A stretch of DNA of 64,000 nucleotides, from the NCBI GenBank assembly GCA_013822735.1, contig PNKZ01000002.1:1-64000 (forward strand), written 5' to 3'. Positions 18,734-29,000 of the stretch are shown here, one piece after another (positions within the stretch are counted from its first letter, which is position 1; every line of letters starts with the position of its first letter). Both the position numbers and the translations under genes were made by a program. The DNA comes from Pirellula sp. Lineage in GTDB: Bacteria; Planctomycetota; Planctomycetia; Pirellulales; PNKZ01. Below the pieces are notes generated by a model. That model saw only the letters and a program-made list of their open reading frames with translations. It was not told where the DNA came from and did not search any database.

Positions 18734-20002
18734 ATGAGCGGCAATTTTCTCACCTCTCGCACGCGTGCATCCGCCGTAAGGCTCGGCCGTCGCGGCTTCA
18801 CGTTGGTGGAGTTGATCGTGGTCATCACGATCATCGCCATCTTGTCGTCGCTGTTTCTCGGCGCGCTCGATCAGGCGGAGCAAACAGCCAAGGCCGCGCG
18901 CACGTCGTCGCTCGTGCAGAAGCTCCATAACATGATTATGGCGCGCTGGGACAACTATCGCGCGGTCCGTCTGCCGATCAACGTGGATGCGCGCGTCGGC
19001 GGAAATTTTGCAAATGCCGGCAATGAGCAGCAATCGCGCTTTCGCCAAGACGTGGCGCGACGACGGATGGTGGCGATTCGCGAATTGGTCCGGATGGAAA
19101 TGCCCGATCGTTATGAAGATCTGACGTTCACACCGGAAGTGTTACGCTCGCCGCAAAACGGCAATCCGATTCGTCCGTTTCTCTGGAGCGCTTACCAGCG
19201 GCGGATGCTCTCCGCGAAAATGGCCAATAGTTTGACAAAAGACGAGAAGATGGCGGACTTCATGGGCCGCATCGCCGTCGACAATCAGTCGGCGGAATGT
19301 TTGTATTTGGTCATGACCGTCGGCGTGGAAAACACGTCGACCTCGACCGAGCATTTTACGTCGGCCGATTTCGGCGATACCGATCGGGACGGCATGCCGG
19401 AGTTCGTCGACTCTTGGGGGCGCCCGATCAACTTTCTCCGCTGGGCGCCCGGCTTCGTCTCTCCGGCGCAGCCGCTCTACCGTTATTCGCCGAGCGACCC
19501 GAAGGCCTCGGTGTTCCACGGCACGCAACCGCGTGATCCGGAGAACGGCATGATCATGAGCCGCTGGAAAATTCAGATCGACCGCGCGACGGACACGAGC
19601 GTCAGCCCGGCGAAGATTTACGACAAGCTCGTCATCATCGATCAAGACGATCCGTTCAATCCGATGCGCATCGGCCCCATCGCCGATACGATTCCCGGTC
19701 AGGGATGGTTGCGTTCTTCCCGTTGGCGGCCCGGCGATCCTGCGCCGGAGCACGGTTTCATTCTAATGCCGCTGATTTATTCCAACGGCCCCGACGCGCA
19801 ATCGGGCATCGATCATTGCTACTCCAATTTCGGCTACACGATGAAGCAGAGCCCAACCGAATCGCTCGGCCCCGTTTGTCAAAGCGATCCGTACAACCTT
19901 TACCAAGTCTCAGGTACCGAAGGCATGCGCTACCGAGGCGTTTCGCTCAACGACGGTCGGATCTTCGATAATATTCACAACCAACAAATTGCCACCAAGT
20001 AG
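18734..20002 (+). CDS. Large pseudopilin
   Basis: The 422-residue protein begins one base after the previous stop codon, suggesting translational coupling. Its prepilin signal is RRGFTLVELIVVITIIAILS with cleavage after G21 and glutamate at mature position 5. The helix runs into SSLVQKLHNMIMARWDNYR. The remaining ~330 residues are of unknown fold, with many short polar loops (SADFGDTDRDGMPEF resembles a calcium-binding loop). It belongs to the same operon-like block as its neighbours. Confidence 0.88.
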   Translation: MSGNFLTSRTRASAVRLGRRGFTLVELIVVITIIAILSSLFLGALDQAEQTAKAARTSSLVQKLHNMIMARWDNYRAVRLPINVDARVGGNFANAGNEQQSRFRQDVARRRMVAIRELVRMEMPDRYEDLTFTPEVLRSPQNGNPIRPFLWSAYQRRMLSAKMANSLTKDEKMADFMGRIAVDNQSAECLYLVMTVGVENTSTSTEHFTSADFGDTDRDGMPEFVDSWGRPINFLRWAPGFVSPAQPLYRYSPSDPKASVFHGTQPRDPENGMIMSRWKIQIDRATDTSVSPAKIYDKLVIIDQDDPFNPMRIGPIADTIPGQGWLRSSRWRPGDPAPEHGFILMPLIYSNGPDAQSGIDHCYSNFGYTMKQSPTESLGPVCQSDPYNLYQVSGTEGMRYRGVSLNDGRIFDNIHNQQIATK

Positions 20003-20030
20003 TGCGAGCGCGAATCGGCGGGGGCCCACA

Positions 20031-21533
20031 ATGCATCGACGACAAGTGACGACTGCGAGCACGAACATGAGCGATAATCGACTGTTACGAACGGTGATTC
20101 GGCGCGGCGGATTTACGCTGCTGGAGTTGCTGGTCGTGATTCTCATCATGTTGTCCGTCACGGCCGTGACGATTCCCGTCGTCGCACCGGCCATGAAGGG
20201 GCGACAGGTGCGCGAAGGCGCTCGCATGTTCAATACGTTTCTCAATGCGGCGCGCAATCGCGCCATTGAGTCGGGCCGGCCGTGCGGTGTTTGGCTCGAA
20301 AGAATGCCCGGCCTGCGCGAGGCTTGCGTCAACGTGCATTTCGCGGAAATTCCGCCCGCCTACGCCGGCGATTTTCTTGATTCGTCCATCGAGTCGTTCA
20401 TCGTCAACGGCAATCCTGCCGACGGCGCGACGGGAACGATGTCCGGCCAGTTTTTTAACGTTCCGCGAACGGAAACCTCCTGCCGCGATTACTGGAACAT
20501 CATCATTCCGCGCAGCCGTACGACGATGAACGTCGATTGTTGGGCCAGCCCCGATCCGGCCGATCAGCAAGTCGTTCGGGAAGGGGATCTGATTCAGTTT
20601 GAGGGGGACGATCGTCAGATCCCGTTGAAGGTCGTGAAGATGACGATTCCCGGTGCGACCAGCGCCAGCTCGAAGAATCTCTGGTGGTACCTCTATCGCG
20701 GGCGCAATTGCGACTGGAACGTCGGTCCCGACGGCACCTATCTCCCCGGCAACAGGAATCGACATTGGGACGGCGCCTACATCATCAACTGGTTTGATCG
20801 GTCCCATTACGTCAGCGGCGACACGGTTCGCATCACCACCTGGATGCCGATGAATCCGAACGTGACCGGCCTGCGTTACAAAATCCAACGGCAACCGATC
20901 AAGATGCAAGCCGGCTCCTTCAAAATGCCCGACGGCGTCGTGATCGATCTCAATTTTTCGTCCATGAGCGACGGCACGGCCAGTACGACCGTCTACGCGG
21001 CGACCACGAACTTCAATAGCGCCACGGTCGGATTCGGCTCTCCGGGCTGCCCGTTTCATCCGCGACGTGATCCGGGGGATACGACGAACATCAAGTCGCC
21101 CTACTGGGGCGACCCGATCTATCCGCAAGACGAGACGCCAATCATTCTCGTGTTCTCGGCGGGGGGGCATTGTGAGCGCGTCTATTGCCGAATCAAAGAC
21201 GGCATTACGGCGAATTCGCAATGGTCGTGGCAAGGGTTTGAACCCTACGGCATGATCCATTTCCTGGTCGGGCGCCTCGAGCGCATCATCCCGCACGAGC
21301 AGTACTACATGTCGCAAACCGCCGCCGTGAATCTTGAGATTCAAAAGAAGAAAAACTGGCTCGATCTCGACAACCTGTGGGTCAATGTCGAAACACAGTC
21401 GGGCATGATGACGACGTCGCTGATCGACAACGTCGATCCGTCCGCCGGCTTCGCCGCGCAGGCCGGCAATCCTCACAATGTGCATTTGACGCGGGTCAAG
21501 GCCCGCTTGGGTCGAACCTACGGAGGTCGCTAA
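20031..21533 (+). CDS. Large pseudopilin, GspH-like
   Basis: The 500-residue protein carries the prepilin signal RRGGFTLLELLVVILIML with a typical glycine before the phenylalanine. The following region REGARMFNTFLNAARNRAIESGRPCGV resembles the GspH/FimT pattern, in which the helix is followed by A-R-x-x-A-I-x-x-G. The start could be ATG 20031 or ATG 20067; the former is preceded by a G-rich stretch. The large C-terminal part is unrecognised. Canonical GspH is about 170 residues, so this one is enlarged threefold. Confidence 0.85.
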   Translation: MHRRQVTTASTNMSDNRLLRTVIRRGGFTLLELLVVILIMLSVTAVTIPVVAPAMKGRQVREGARMFNTFLNAARNRAIESGRPCGVWLERMPGLREACVNVHFAEIPPAYAGDFLDSSIESFIVNGNPADGATGTMSGQFFNVPRTETSCRDYWNIIIPRSRTTMNVDCWASPDPADQQVVREGDLIQFEGDDRQIPLKVVKMTIPGATSASSKNLWWYLYRGRNCDWNVGPDGTYLPGNRNRHWDGAYIINWFDRSHYVSGDTVRITTWMPMNPNVTGLRYKIQRQPIKMQAGSFKMPDGVVIDLNFSSMSDGTASTTVYAATTNFNSATVGFGSPGCPFHPRRDPGDTTNIKSPYWGDPIYPQDETPIILVFSAGGHCERVYCRIKDGITANSQWSWQGFEPYGMIHFLVGRLERIIPHEQYYMSQTAAVNLEIQKKKNWLDLDNLWVNVETQSGMMTTSLIDNVDPSAGFAAQAGNPHNVHLTRVKARLGRTYGGR

Positions 21534-21537
21534 GTTG
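21522..21537 (+). promoter_or_regulatory. Ribosome binding site selecting a TTG start
   Basis: GGAGG at 21522-21526 lies eight bases before the TTG at 21535. It overlaps the end of the preceding gene, so the two genes are likely translationally coupled. Confidence 0.65.
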
Positions 21538-22998
21538 ACCACGAAGATTCAGCGCGGACTACGTCGCGCCGTAACTCTGTTGGAAGTCCTGGTTTCGATG
21601 GGCGTCATGTCCGTCGGGCTCTTGGGGGTCGCCGCGCTCATTCCCTTGGGCCGGATGGAACTTGCCGAAGCCAACAAGATGGACAACGCCTCGACGATCG
21701 GGCGTTGGGCGTTTCGCGATCTGATGGTGCACGGATACTTGCAGCCCGAGATGTGGGTCGACCCGCTGAGCGGCCTCCAGTCGATTCGACCTTCGTTTAT
21801 TTCGTCGCCCACGACCGATCCCTATTCGCTCACGCCGAGCGGATTGCCGAAATCGCGCTTTGTTACGACCACGAACGGCACGATCGTTCCGCCGTTCGGA
21901 CCGATCATCATCGATCCCTTGATGCTGGCCCCTCGCCATTTCGGAGGCGGCTATTACACCGGTACGTCGGGGATGGCTCCCCAGGAACTTACGCATCGCC
22001 AGATTTGCAGCTCGTTTCCCTACAGCGTGAATTTGGCCGGCGCCGCGGCAGGTATGCCCGAGCAGCGCTCGGATGTGCCGCGCTTCGCACGCGTTTCCTT
22101 GCGTACCTATCCCATCGATACGTTTACGGCGTCGCCGCAACAATTCATCATGCGCAACGACATGGCGTCGCGTTTCTTTAAGTCGAACGACGATCTGATC
22201 ATCCAAGTACCGCGCGACAAATCGCGCCGCCCCGTGCAAGTGTTCACGCAAACCACGACGACGAGCTCCAACGTCAACATCTTGAACAACGACGGCTACA
22301 CAAACGAAGTGCGCACCGACGGCATCGCGTTTCGCAAGTTTCGCGGCGATATGAGTTGGTTTGTGATGGCCGAGCCGAGTATGGCCGAGAGCTACAATCA
22401 AGCGGTTGAAAACGCTCCGGCCGCAGCGGGCCCCGTCGGTTCTTCGGCGACGACCAAGCAGTACCGAGCCTGGGTCGTCGTGTGCCACCAGCGCGATCTA
22501 CGCGACGTCAGCGGGCAAACGCTTACCGATCCGCGCGGCGTCGGCGAACGGATGGTGTACGTCGACTTCATTGATCGCAACACGGCTCGCTTGCGTTGCG
22601 GCGGTCTCACGACCGAAGGAGCGGCGGCCACCGCGCTCGGCGTCAAGGCGAATCAGTGGATCGCCGTCTGCGGGCGCTATTTCGAGCCGGTCCTTCGCGC
22701 GAATCGCTGCATTATCGAGTGGTATCGCATTACCGGCGTGTCCGATCGTCCGACCTCGATGGGCAGTAACAATTGGTATCGCGAAGTGACGCTCATCGGC
22801 CGCGAATTCTCCGGCCTCGGCTTCACGTTTCAAGACGAAGATAACACCACCTATTCCGACTTGAGCATGACGCTCACCGGTGAGACCGTGGCGGCGCAGC
22901 CCATGACGGGCTTCGGCATCCTCATTTCCGGGGCCTGCGGCGTATATGAGAAATCGATTTACGTCGATCGTCCTTCGTTGTGGTCCATCCGTTATTAG
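21535..22998 (+). CDS. Pseudopilin, GspI/PilV-like
   Basis: The 487-residue protein starts at a TTG one base after the previous stop, supported by GGAGG at 21522. The N-terminus MTTKIQRGLRRAVTLLEVLVSMGVMSVGLLG matches the PilV/GspI minor pseudopilin pattern. The residue before the predicted cleavage is alanine (RRA^VTLLEV), where glycine is usual. Glutamate at mature position 5 is kept. The C-terminal ~430 residues are unrecognised. Canonical PilV/GspI proteins are 120-200 residues. Confidence 0.85.
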   Translation: MTTKIQRGLRRAVTLLEVLVSMGVMSVGLLGVAALIPLGRMELAEANKMDNASTIGRWAFRDLMVHGYLQPEMWVDPLSGLQSIRPSFISSPTTDPYSLTPSGLPKSRFVTTTNGTIVPPFGPIIIDPLMLAPRHFGGGYYTGTSGMAPQELTHRQICSSFPYSVNLAGAAAGMPEQRSDVPRFARVSLRTYPIDTFTASPQQFIMRNDMASRFFKSNDDLIIQVPRDKSRRPVQVFTQTTTTSSNVNILNNDGYTNEVRTDGIAFRKFRGDMSWFVMAEPSMAESYNQAVENAPAAAGPVGSSATTKQYRAWVVVCHQRDLRDVSGQTLTDPRGVGERMVYVDFIDRNTARLRCGGLTTEGAAATALGVKANQWIAVCGRYFEPVLRANRCIIEWYRITGVSDRPTSMGSNNWYREVTLIGREFSGLGFTFQDEDNTTYSDLSMTLTGETVAAQPMTGFGILISGACGVYEKSIYVDRPSLWSIRY

Positions 22999-23081
22999 TA
23001 AGTTCTGAGAAGATCGGCGTCGATGACGACGCCTCGCGCGTCGTCGCCGTGACGAAACCTGATCGAATGGAATTCCGAGCT

Positions 23082-26000
23082 ATGAATACTTCCGCCAAAG
23101 CAGTTATCGCCGTCCGGCCGACACCCGGTCCTCGAGGCGTCATCCTCCTGATCATGCTCGGGCTGTTGGCGTTGTTCACCCTGATCGCGGTGACGTTCGT
23201 GGTTGCCTCCGGGCAATTCCGGCGCGGCGCCACGGCCGCGGCAAGCGCGGAACGGATGGGAGATCCTTTCGACACGCTCCTTCATCAGGCGCTCATGCAG
23301 GTGGCCCGCGGTTCGAATCACCCGCATTCGGTGATCGGTCCGCATAGCTTGTTGGAAGATATGTACGGGAACGGCGACGCCGTAACCGGTTGCTGTTTTA
23401 TCGACACGCAGCAAATCGGCGGCACGGTCCCGGCGTCTCTGTACTCACAACCCGCCGGCGGTTCGCCGGCTTTGTCCGTGCGCGCGGACAGGAATATTAA
23501 GAATTATAAGGGAATGCCGGGTCAGGCCGCGCCGCCTATGCTGATCGAAATCGGCGCCGTCAGCTTCGGTTGGGATCGTGAGCCGGGCGTCGCCTTGGCC
23601 GACGACAACAACAACGGCGTCACGGACGACGCCGCGGAAGTACCGGATCGTGCGAGCGATCCGCTCAACGGCGACGATTGCTTCTTGGGCGCCACGTACG
23701 CTCACCCCGCGATGGTCGGCGAAGATCCGACGTATTGGCCCACCGTTTGGCAGAACAAACAAATGTCGGACGGCAGTAGTGCCTTGCCGCTGATCGACAA
23801 TGTGGAGAACTATTATGCCGGGCGAGTGATTACGTTCGTCAACGGGGATGCGGCGGGCCAAAGCGCGTATATCGTTCGCTCGAAACTTGTTCCCGTGACA
23901 TTCTCCCAGACGGCGAACCTCGCGTTTCGCACGATCTTGTACATCCAGCCGTTTGCGAACGGAGCTCAGCCGTCGCACAAAGATCGTTTCGTCATCAACG
24001 GCCGAGCCTTCAACGGCGCCGGCTTCGGTTACAACCCCTACATTGCCTCGACCGCAAGCTTGCTGACGCGCAAGCCGGCGTACGTACCCAGTGGTAGTAC
24101 GGCGCCTAACGTCCCGAATCCGCTGCTGCGCGCGCTCGACATGCCCTATAGCGAGCCGTTTATTCGCACTCCAGCGAACGACGGCGCTCCCTACACCTTC
24201 GACATGATTCGCAGCGGCGGATATCCGATGGCGTTGCTGCCGAACCCGGTCGACGGCGGATATCGCGACTATTTGAATCGATACACGTCGATTATCGATG
24301 CCGACGAAGACTACGACGCTCCCGACGAACAGAACATGTTGTTGTCTTATAGCGTGTGGGTGCCGTCCACGAACGGCTGGGATCCCGGTCGCTATCGGAC
24401 GATCATGCCCTCGCTGCATCGCCCGGACTTAGTGAAGTATTTTACGAACAAGCCGGAGTTGTCGGTCGCAAAACCGAGTTCGATAACTTACGCGCGCTGG
24501 CACGACGTTCCGCCGTATATTCGCCGACGCTACATCATGCGTCCCGACCCTTCCGATCATTACGACTGGACGCAAGAACTCAATGCGACGCAACCGCAAA
24601 ACAGCGACGGTTGGACGCCGGGCGAGCCGTTCCTCGATACGAACAACAACGGTCAGTGGGATCCGGTTACGGTCGTCGGCGGCGCCGCCGGCCCGGCGGA
24701 GCAATACACCGACTTGCCGAATCCGAAACAGAATCAGATGTACGACATCGGTGATCGGGCCTACTACAACACCGGCTTCGACGCCATGGACGGCCCTTGG
24801 GACGTCGACAACGACAACGACAATTTGCCCGACAGCATCTGGGTTGATTTGGGAGCGCCAGTTACCACCGCGCCCGACGGCAAAATCGTGAAGCCGATGT
24901 TTGCCGTTCTCGTGCGCGATCTCGACGGCCGCATCAACGTCAACGCCCACGGTTCGGCGAAGCACTACGATCGGACGGCGGCCGCGTACGGCCCGTATAC
25001 GCCGCAAACGAAGCCGAATCCGTACCAGTCGCACGAACGCTTGCGCATGGGGAACTATGCGGTGGCCATGTATCAGTATGAACCGGACGTCGCGTGGAAC
25101 ACGGTCGACGTTATCAAGGTGCATACGGCCGGCGATCCCGACGCGAAGCGCGACGGTATGACATTTCGCGACATTCCGTTTCAAGGCGTGTGGGCGTTGC
25201 CCTACTACAACGACGGCCCGTTCTTTGGAAACAATGCTCTGAAGGCGACGAACTACATCGTCACGGTTCCGAACAGTCCGACGTTTCCGGCGTTCAACGG
25301 CAATCGGGGTGGTCCTCGACCGTTGATGTTCGATATTCGCGGAAGCGCGAATTCCGCCGGAGCCGTCGACTGGGCGCGACAGATACGCGGCTTTGAGCCT
25401 GCCGTAGGCCAAGGCTGGTCCGTGGCCGACATCAATCTCGCGCAGGTGCTCCAGACCGGCTTGCACGGTCTGTCGACCCTTCCGAATTCCAATGCCACCA
25501 GCGTTACTTCCTACGCCTCGTCAAACTACTATCGCTTTCTGCTCGAAGGCGTTCCCCACGAGAAGGGAAATAGCGCTCCGGCGGTCGGGCGCTATGGCGA
25601 AAGTTATTTGGTGGCTCCGAGCGGCGCCGGCGGCTCTTTTCCCGGACTGGTCGGACCGCGCGCCGGCGTGACGGATCTGATCACGATGTATCCGAACCTA
25701 GTGGCGGCCGGCACTCCCGCGGTAACTGCCGTGGCCGCCATGCCGCCCGTGCGAGGTGACGACGATATTCCTGCCGCTCCATCCCGCTTTGTGGCCCCGT
25801 CGAACGATTCTCGCTTCGTCCGCGGCGGCGCATTTCGCAATGCCTTTATGCCGTTCATTCTGCCGTATAAGGTGCCGACCGCTTTACCCACCGATCAGCC
25901 TTACGGCGTTACGGTTCCCGAGTTTGGTCCTCGCGTCCCCAACTCGCCGACGACGCTCTCTTATTCGCCCAGTCCTTGGGGTTCGTTGCACGGAGATTTC

Positions 26001-29000
26001 GGCACCCCGGGCGATGCCGACAGCGACGGCTCGGTCGCGCTCGACGCAAGCGGCCAACCGGTCTTCGTGAAAATGGGAACCGCCAACGAAGAGTTCGACG
26101 ATCCGACGGAAATTAATTTGCATCGACGATACTTCGCGCAAACGTTCTTCGGCATTAGCAACCCCGGAGCCGGCCTGTCGGCATCACTAAACGGGGCGGG
26201 AGTTCCCTACACCACGGACATTGACGCACCCTTCGCCCCGGCGGAAATGGAGCGCCTGCTTCGAGCGCGCGATGCGGGAAGTGATACGTTGCCGAGCCGT
26301 CTGCGCAACCTACTGCGCGGCGACGGTGAAGGTGGCGACATCGACAACTATGACTTGCGCCGTTCGCTCACCACGGAAAGTTGGGACGTGCCGTGCCCGC
26401 ACGTCGCCCCGACTCCGGAACTTGCCGCCGCGATGCGGGCGCTGAATCTCCCGATCAATAATCCTTCGATCAGCGATTTGCTCCGCGCGCGGTTTTATTT
26501 GGCTTCGGGCCAGGCCCCATCTACGGCGCTGGCGCTGAAGTCGGCCCGCTTGGCGACCATCGCGATGCGCAGCTATCGGTGGCAAACAGCGCCCGTTGAG
26601 TATAACCAGCTTCCCACCAATGCGACCGCCGACGAGAAGGCGCAGTTCCCGGGAAACTACAGGCTCACGAACGTGGCCCGTAAGCGTTGGCACACGCGCT
26701 TGCTTTCGGCCGACCTGGGTCAAGGCTTGCGGATGGACCTGAATGTGCCCTTCGGCAACGGCTTCGACGACAACAACAACGGCGTCGTCGATGAACCTTA
26801 CGAATGGACGTCCGGCGGAACCGGTAACGGCAGTATTTTCGGTGCGCTTAACTTCGACGGCAATCGCGACGGCAACTATTTTCCCAATCTCGATGAAGAA
26901 CCAAGGCAGCAATTTGCCAAAGAATTGTACTGCTTGATGATGCTGTTGATCGATCAGAATTATGTCGAGTTGATGCCGCTGTCAGTTTCCTCAACGTCGA
27001 CCGCCACCGGAATTTTCAACGTCGGTCTGGAAGCCAACTTAGCGTACACGGGTGCCGCGACCGCGCTGTATCCGTATATTCCCGCCACCGGGAATAATCC
27101 CGTAACCGGGATTTCGTATGCCCAAGAAAAACTACGCCGCTGGCTTACGGCGCGGCGCATTGCCCAATGGGCAATCAACGTCGTCGATTTCCGTGATCGC
27201 GACTCCATCATGACGCCGTTTGAGTTCGACGCCGATCCGTTCTTCGACAACGACAACGACACCGTCAACGTTCCCTCCGCGGCCGCGGCGGAAGGCTCGA
27301 TGGCGGCGCACCTACCTACCTGCAACGGCACCTGGGACGTCGACGGCTATTTGATCCCGACGACGATGGCCGACGGCTTCAACGACACCCTTCAGCCCTG
27401 GCGCGGCGTCGTCTGGGGTTGTGAGTATCCCGACCTGTTGCTGACGGAGACCGCGGCGTTTCATGATCGCAGGACGCAAAATCTCAAATCTGTGGACGGA
27501 AACACCAACGGCTTGACATTCGCCACGACCAACTATTTGACGGAGATTCCTGCGCCTACCGGCACCCCTGCACCACCCAACGATCCAAGTTGGGATTCCT
27601 ATCGTATTCCGCAGGGGACGGCGCTCTTCGAACTTTACGCGACGGGCAACCCCAACAATCCCGCCTTGCCGCGCGAACTCTATACTCTGAATCCCTCGAC
27701 CGGCGACCTCACGCTCGACCTTACGCGGACCGTGTCGGCGACGACAACCACCGCCGGAACGCAGATCTATCCGGTTTGGCGCCTGGCAATTACGCAATCG
27801 CATTACGTGGGGGAAGTGCCCCAGTCGCTCGCCACGAACATGAATCTGAGCATCGCCGACCGGCTCCGAGAGTATCCGGCAACGTGTTCGCTCGACCTGC
27901 GCGACCCGGGCATGTCGCTGTTGCCTAGTTCGGTTTGCACCAACATCACTGCGGGATCGGAGCAGTACGTTCCGATCGAACGCGTCGTGACGTTCGTGCA
28001 AAACCCGACCGCGTCGTTCAATGCCAAGGCCGGATTGACCTCGAGTAAGACGTTGGCGAATCAGGTGGGCACGATCGATGTGTACTACAACACGACGACC
28101 AACACCAGCTACGCGCAAGTGTTGCCCGGCGACTACGTCGTCGTCGGACCGGGTCGCGACGTCGTCGCCGGCCCGCGCAACATCACTTGCATCGGCAAAA
28201 CGTATCCGAAGATGGTCTTTACGTCCGGCTCCACGAGCACGACGCTGACCAACTACAGCTATCCGCAAAGCATTATCGACATGGGGGACCCGTCGGTCCC
28301 CGGCCGTTACTTCCTGCACACCAGCGTGAATGGGGTCGACGAGTACCCGATCCGCTATCTCGGCGCCAGTACGCTGGGGAATTTGGTCCGTCCGACCACC
28401 GCTCTCGGGTCGTTGAACATTCTCGACATCCCGGGCTACCTGCAGATTCGTCCGCCGGTGTCGGTGCCGTGTATGGCTACCGTAGGGTCGACCGGTACGC
28501 GCCGCGTCGGCCTCAATATCTCCGAACCGACGGTCTCCGGTGCGGGATCAACGTATTATCCTGCCCCCACGAAAGCAACGAAGGACGAATGGCTGACGAC
28601 GCTGGAGACCATGGACGCGTATACGACCGTTTACGACACGCCATTGGATGAAATGACGCAAGGGGACAGCGGTTCGCACAATGAAAATATTCCCCACAGC
28701 GCGACGGAAGAGGAGGATCGCACCCTTCTCAACTACAAGACCGTGTTCTTGCAACGTCTGGCCGATCCGACGCGCGGTTGGGATCAGTATCTCAATCCGT
28801 ATCTAACGATCGACTGGATGCCGATCGATCTGACGATCTACAACGGCGAGCCGCACTACGTCTATAAAGATTCGGCCAACGTCTATCAAAAAGACATTAC
28901 GAAGACGACGCATCTCATCGATCCCTCGAAACAGAAGCGCGTTACGGTTGCGAAGCCGCAATACGCCGCGGATGTTCCCGCGACGGCCATTCGCTACGGT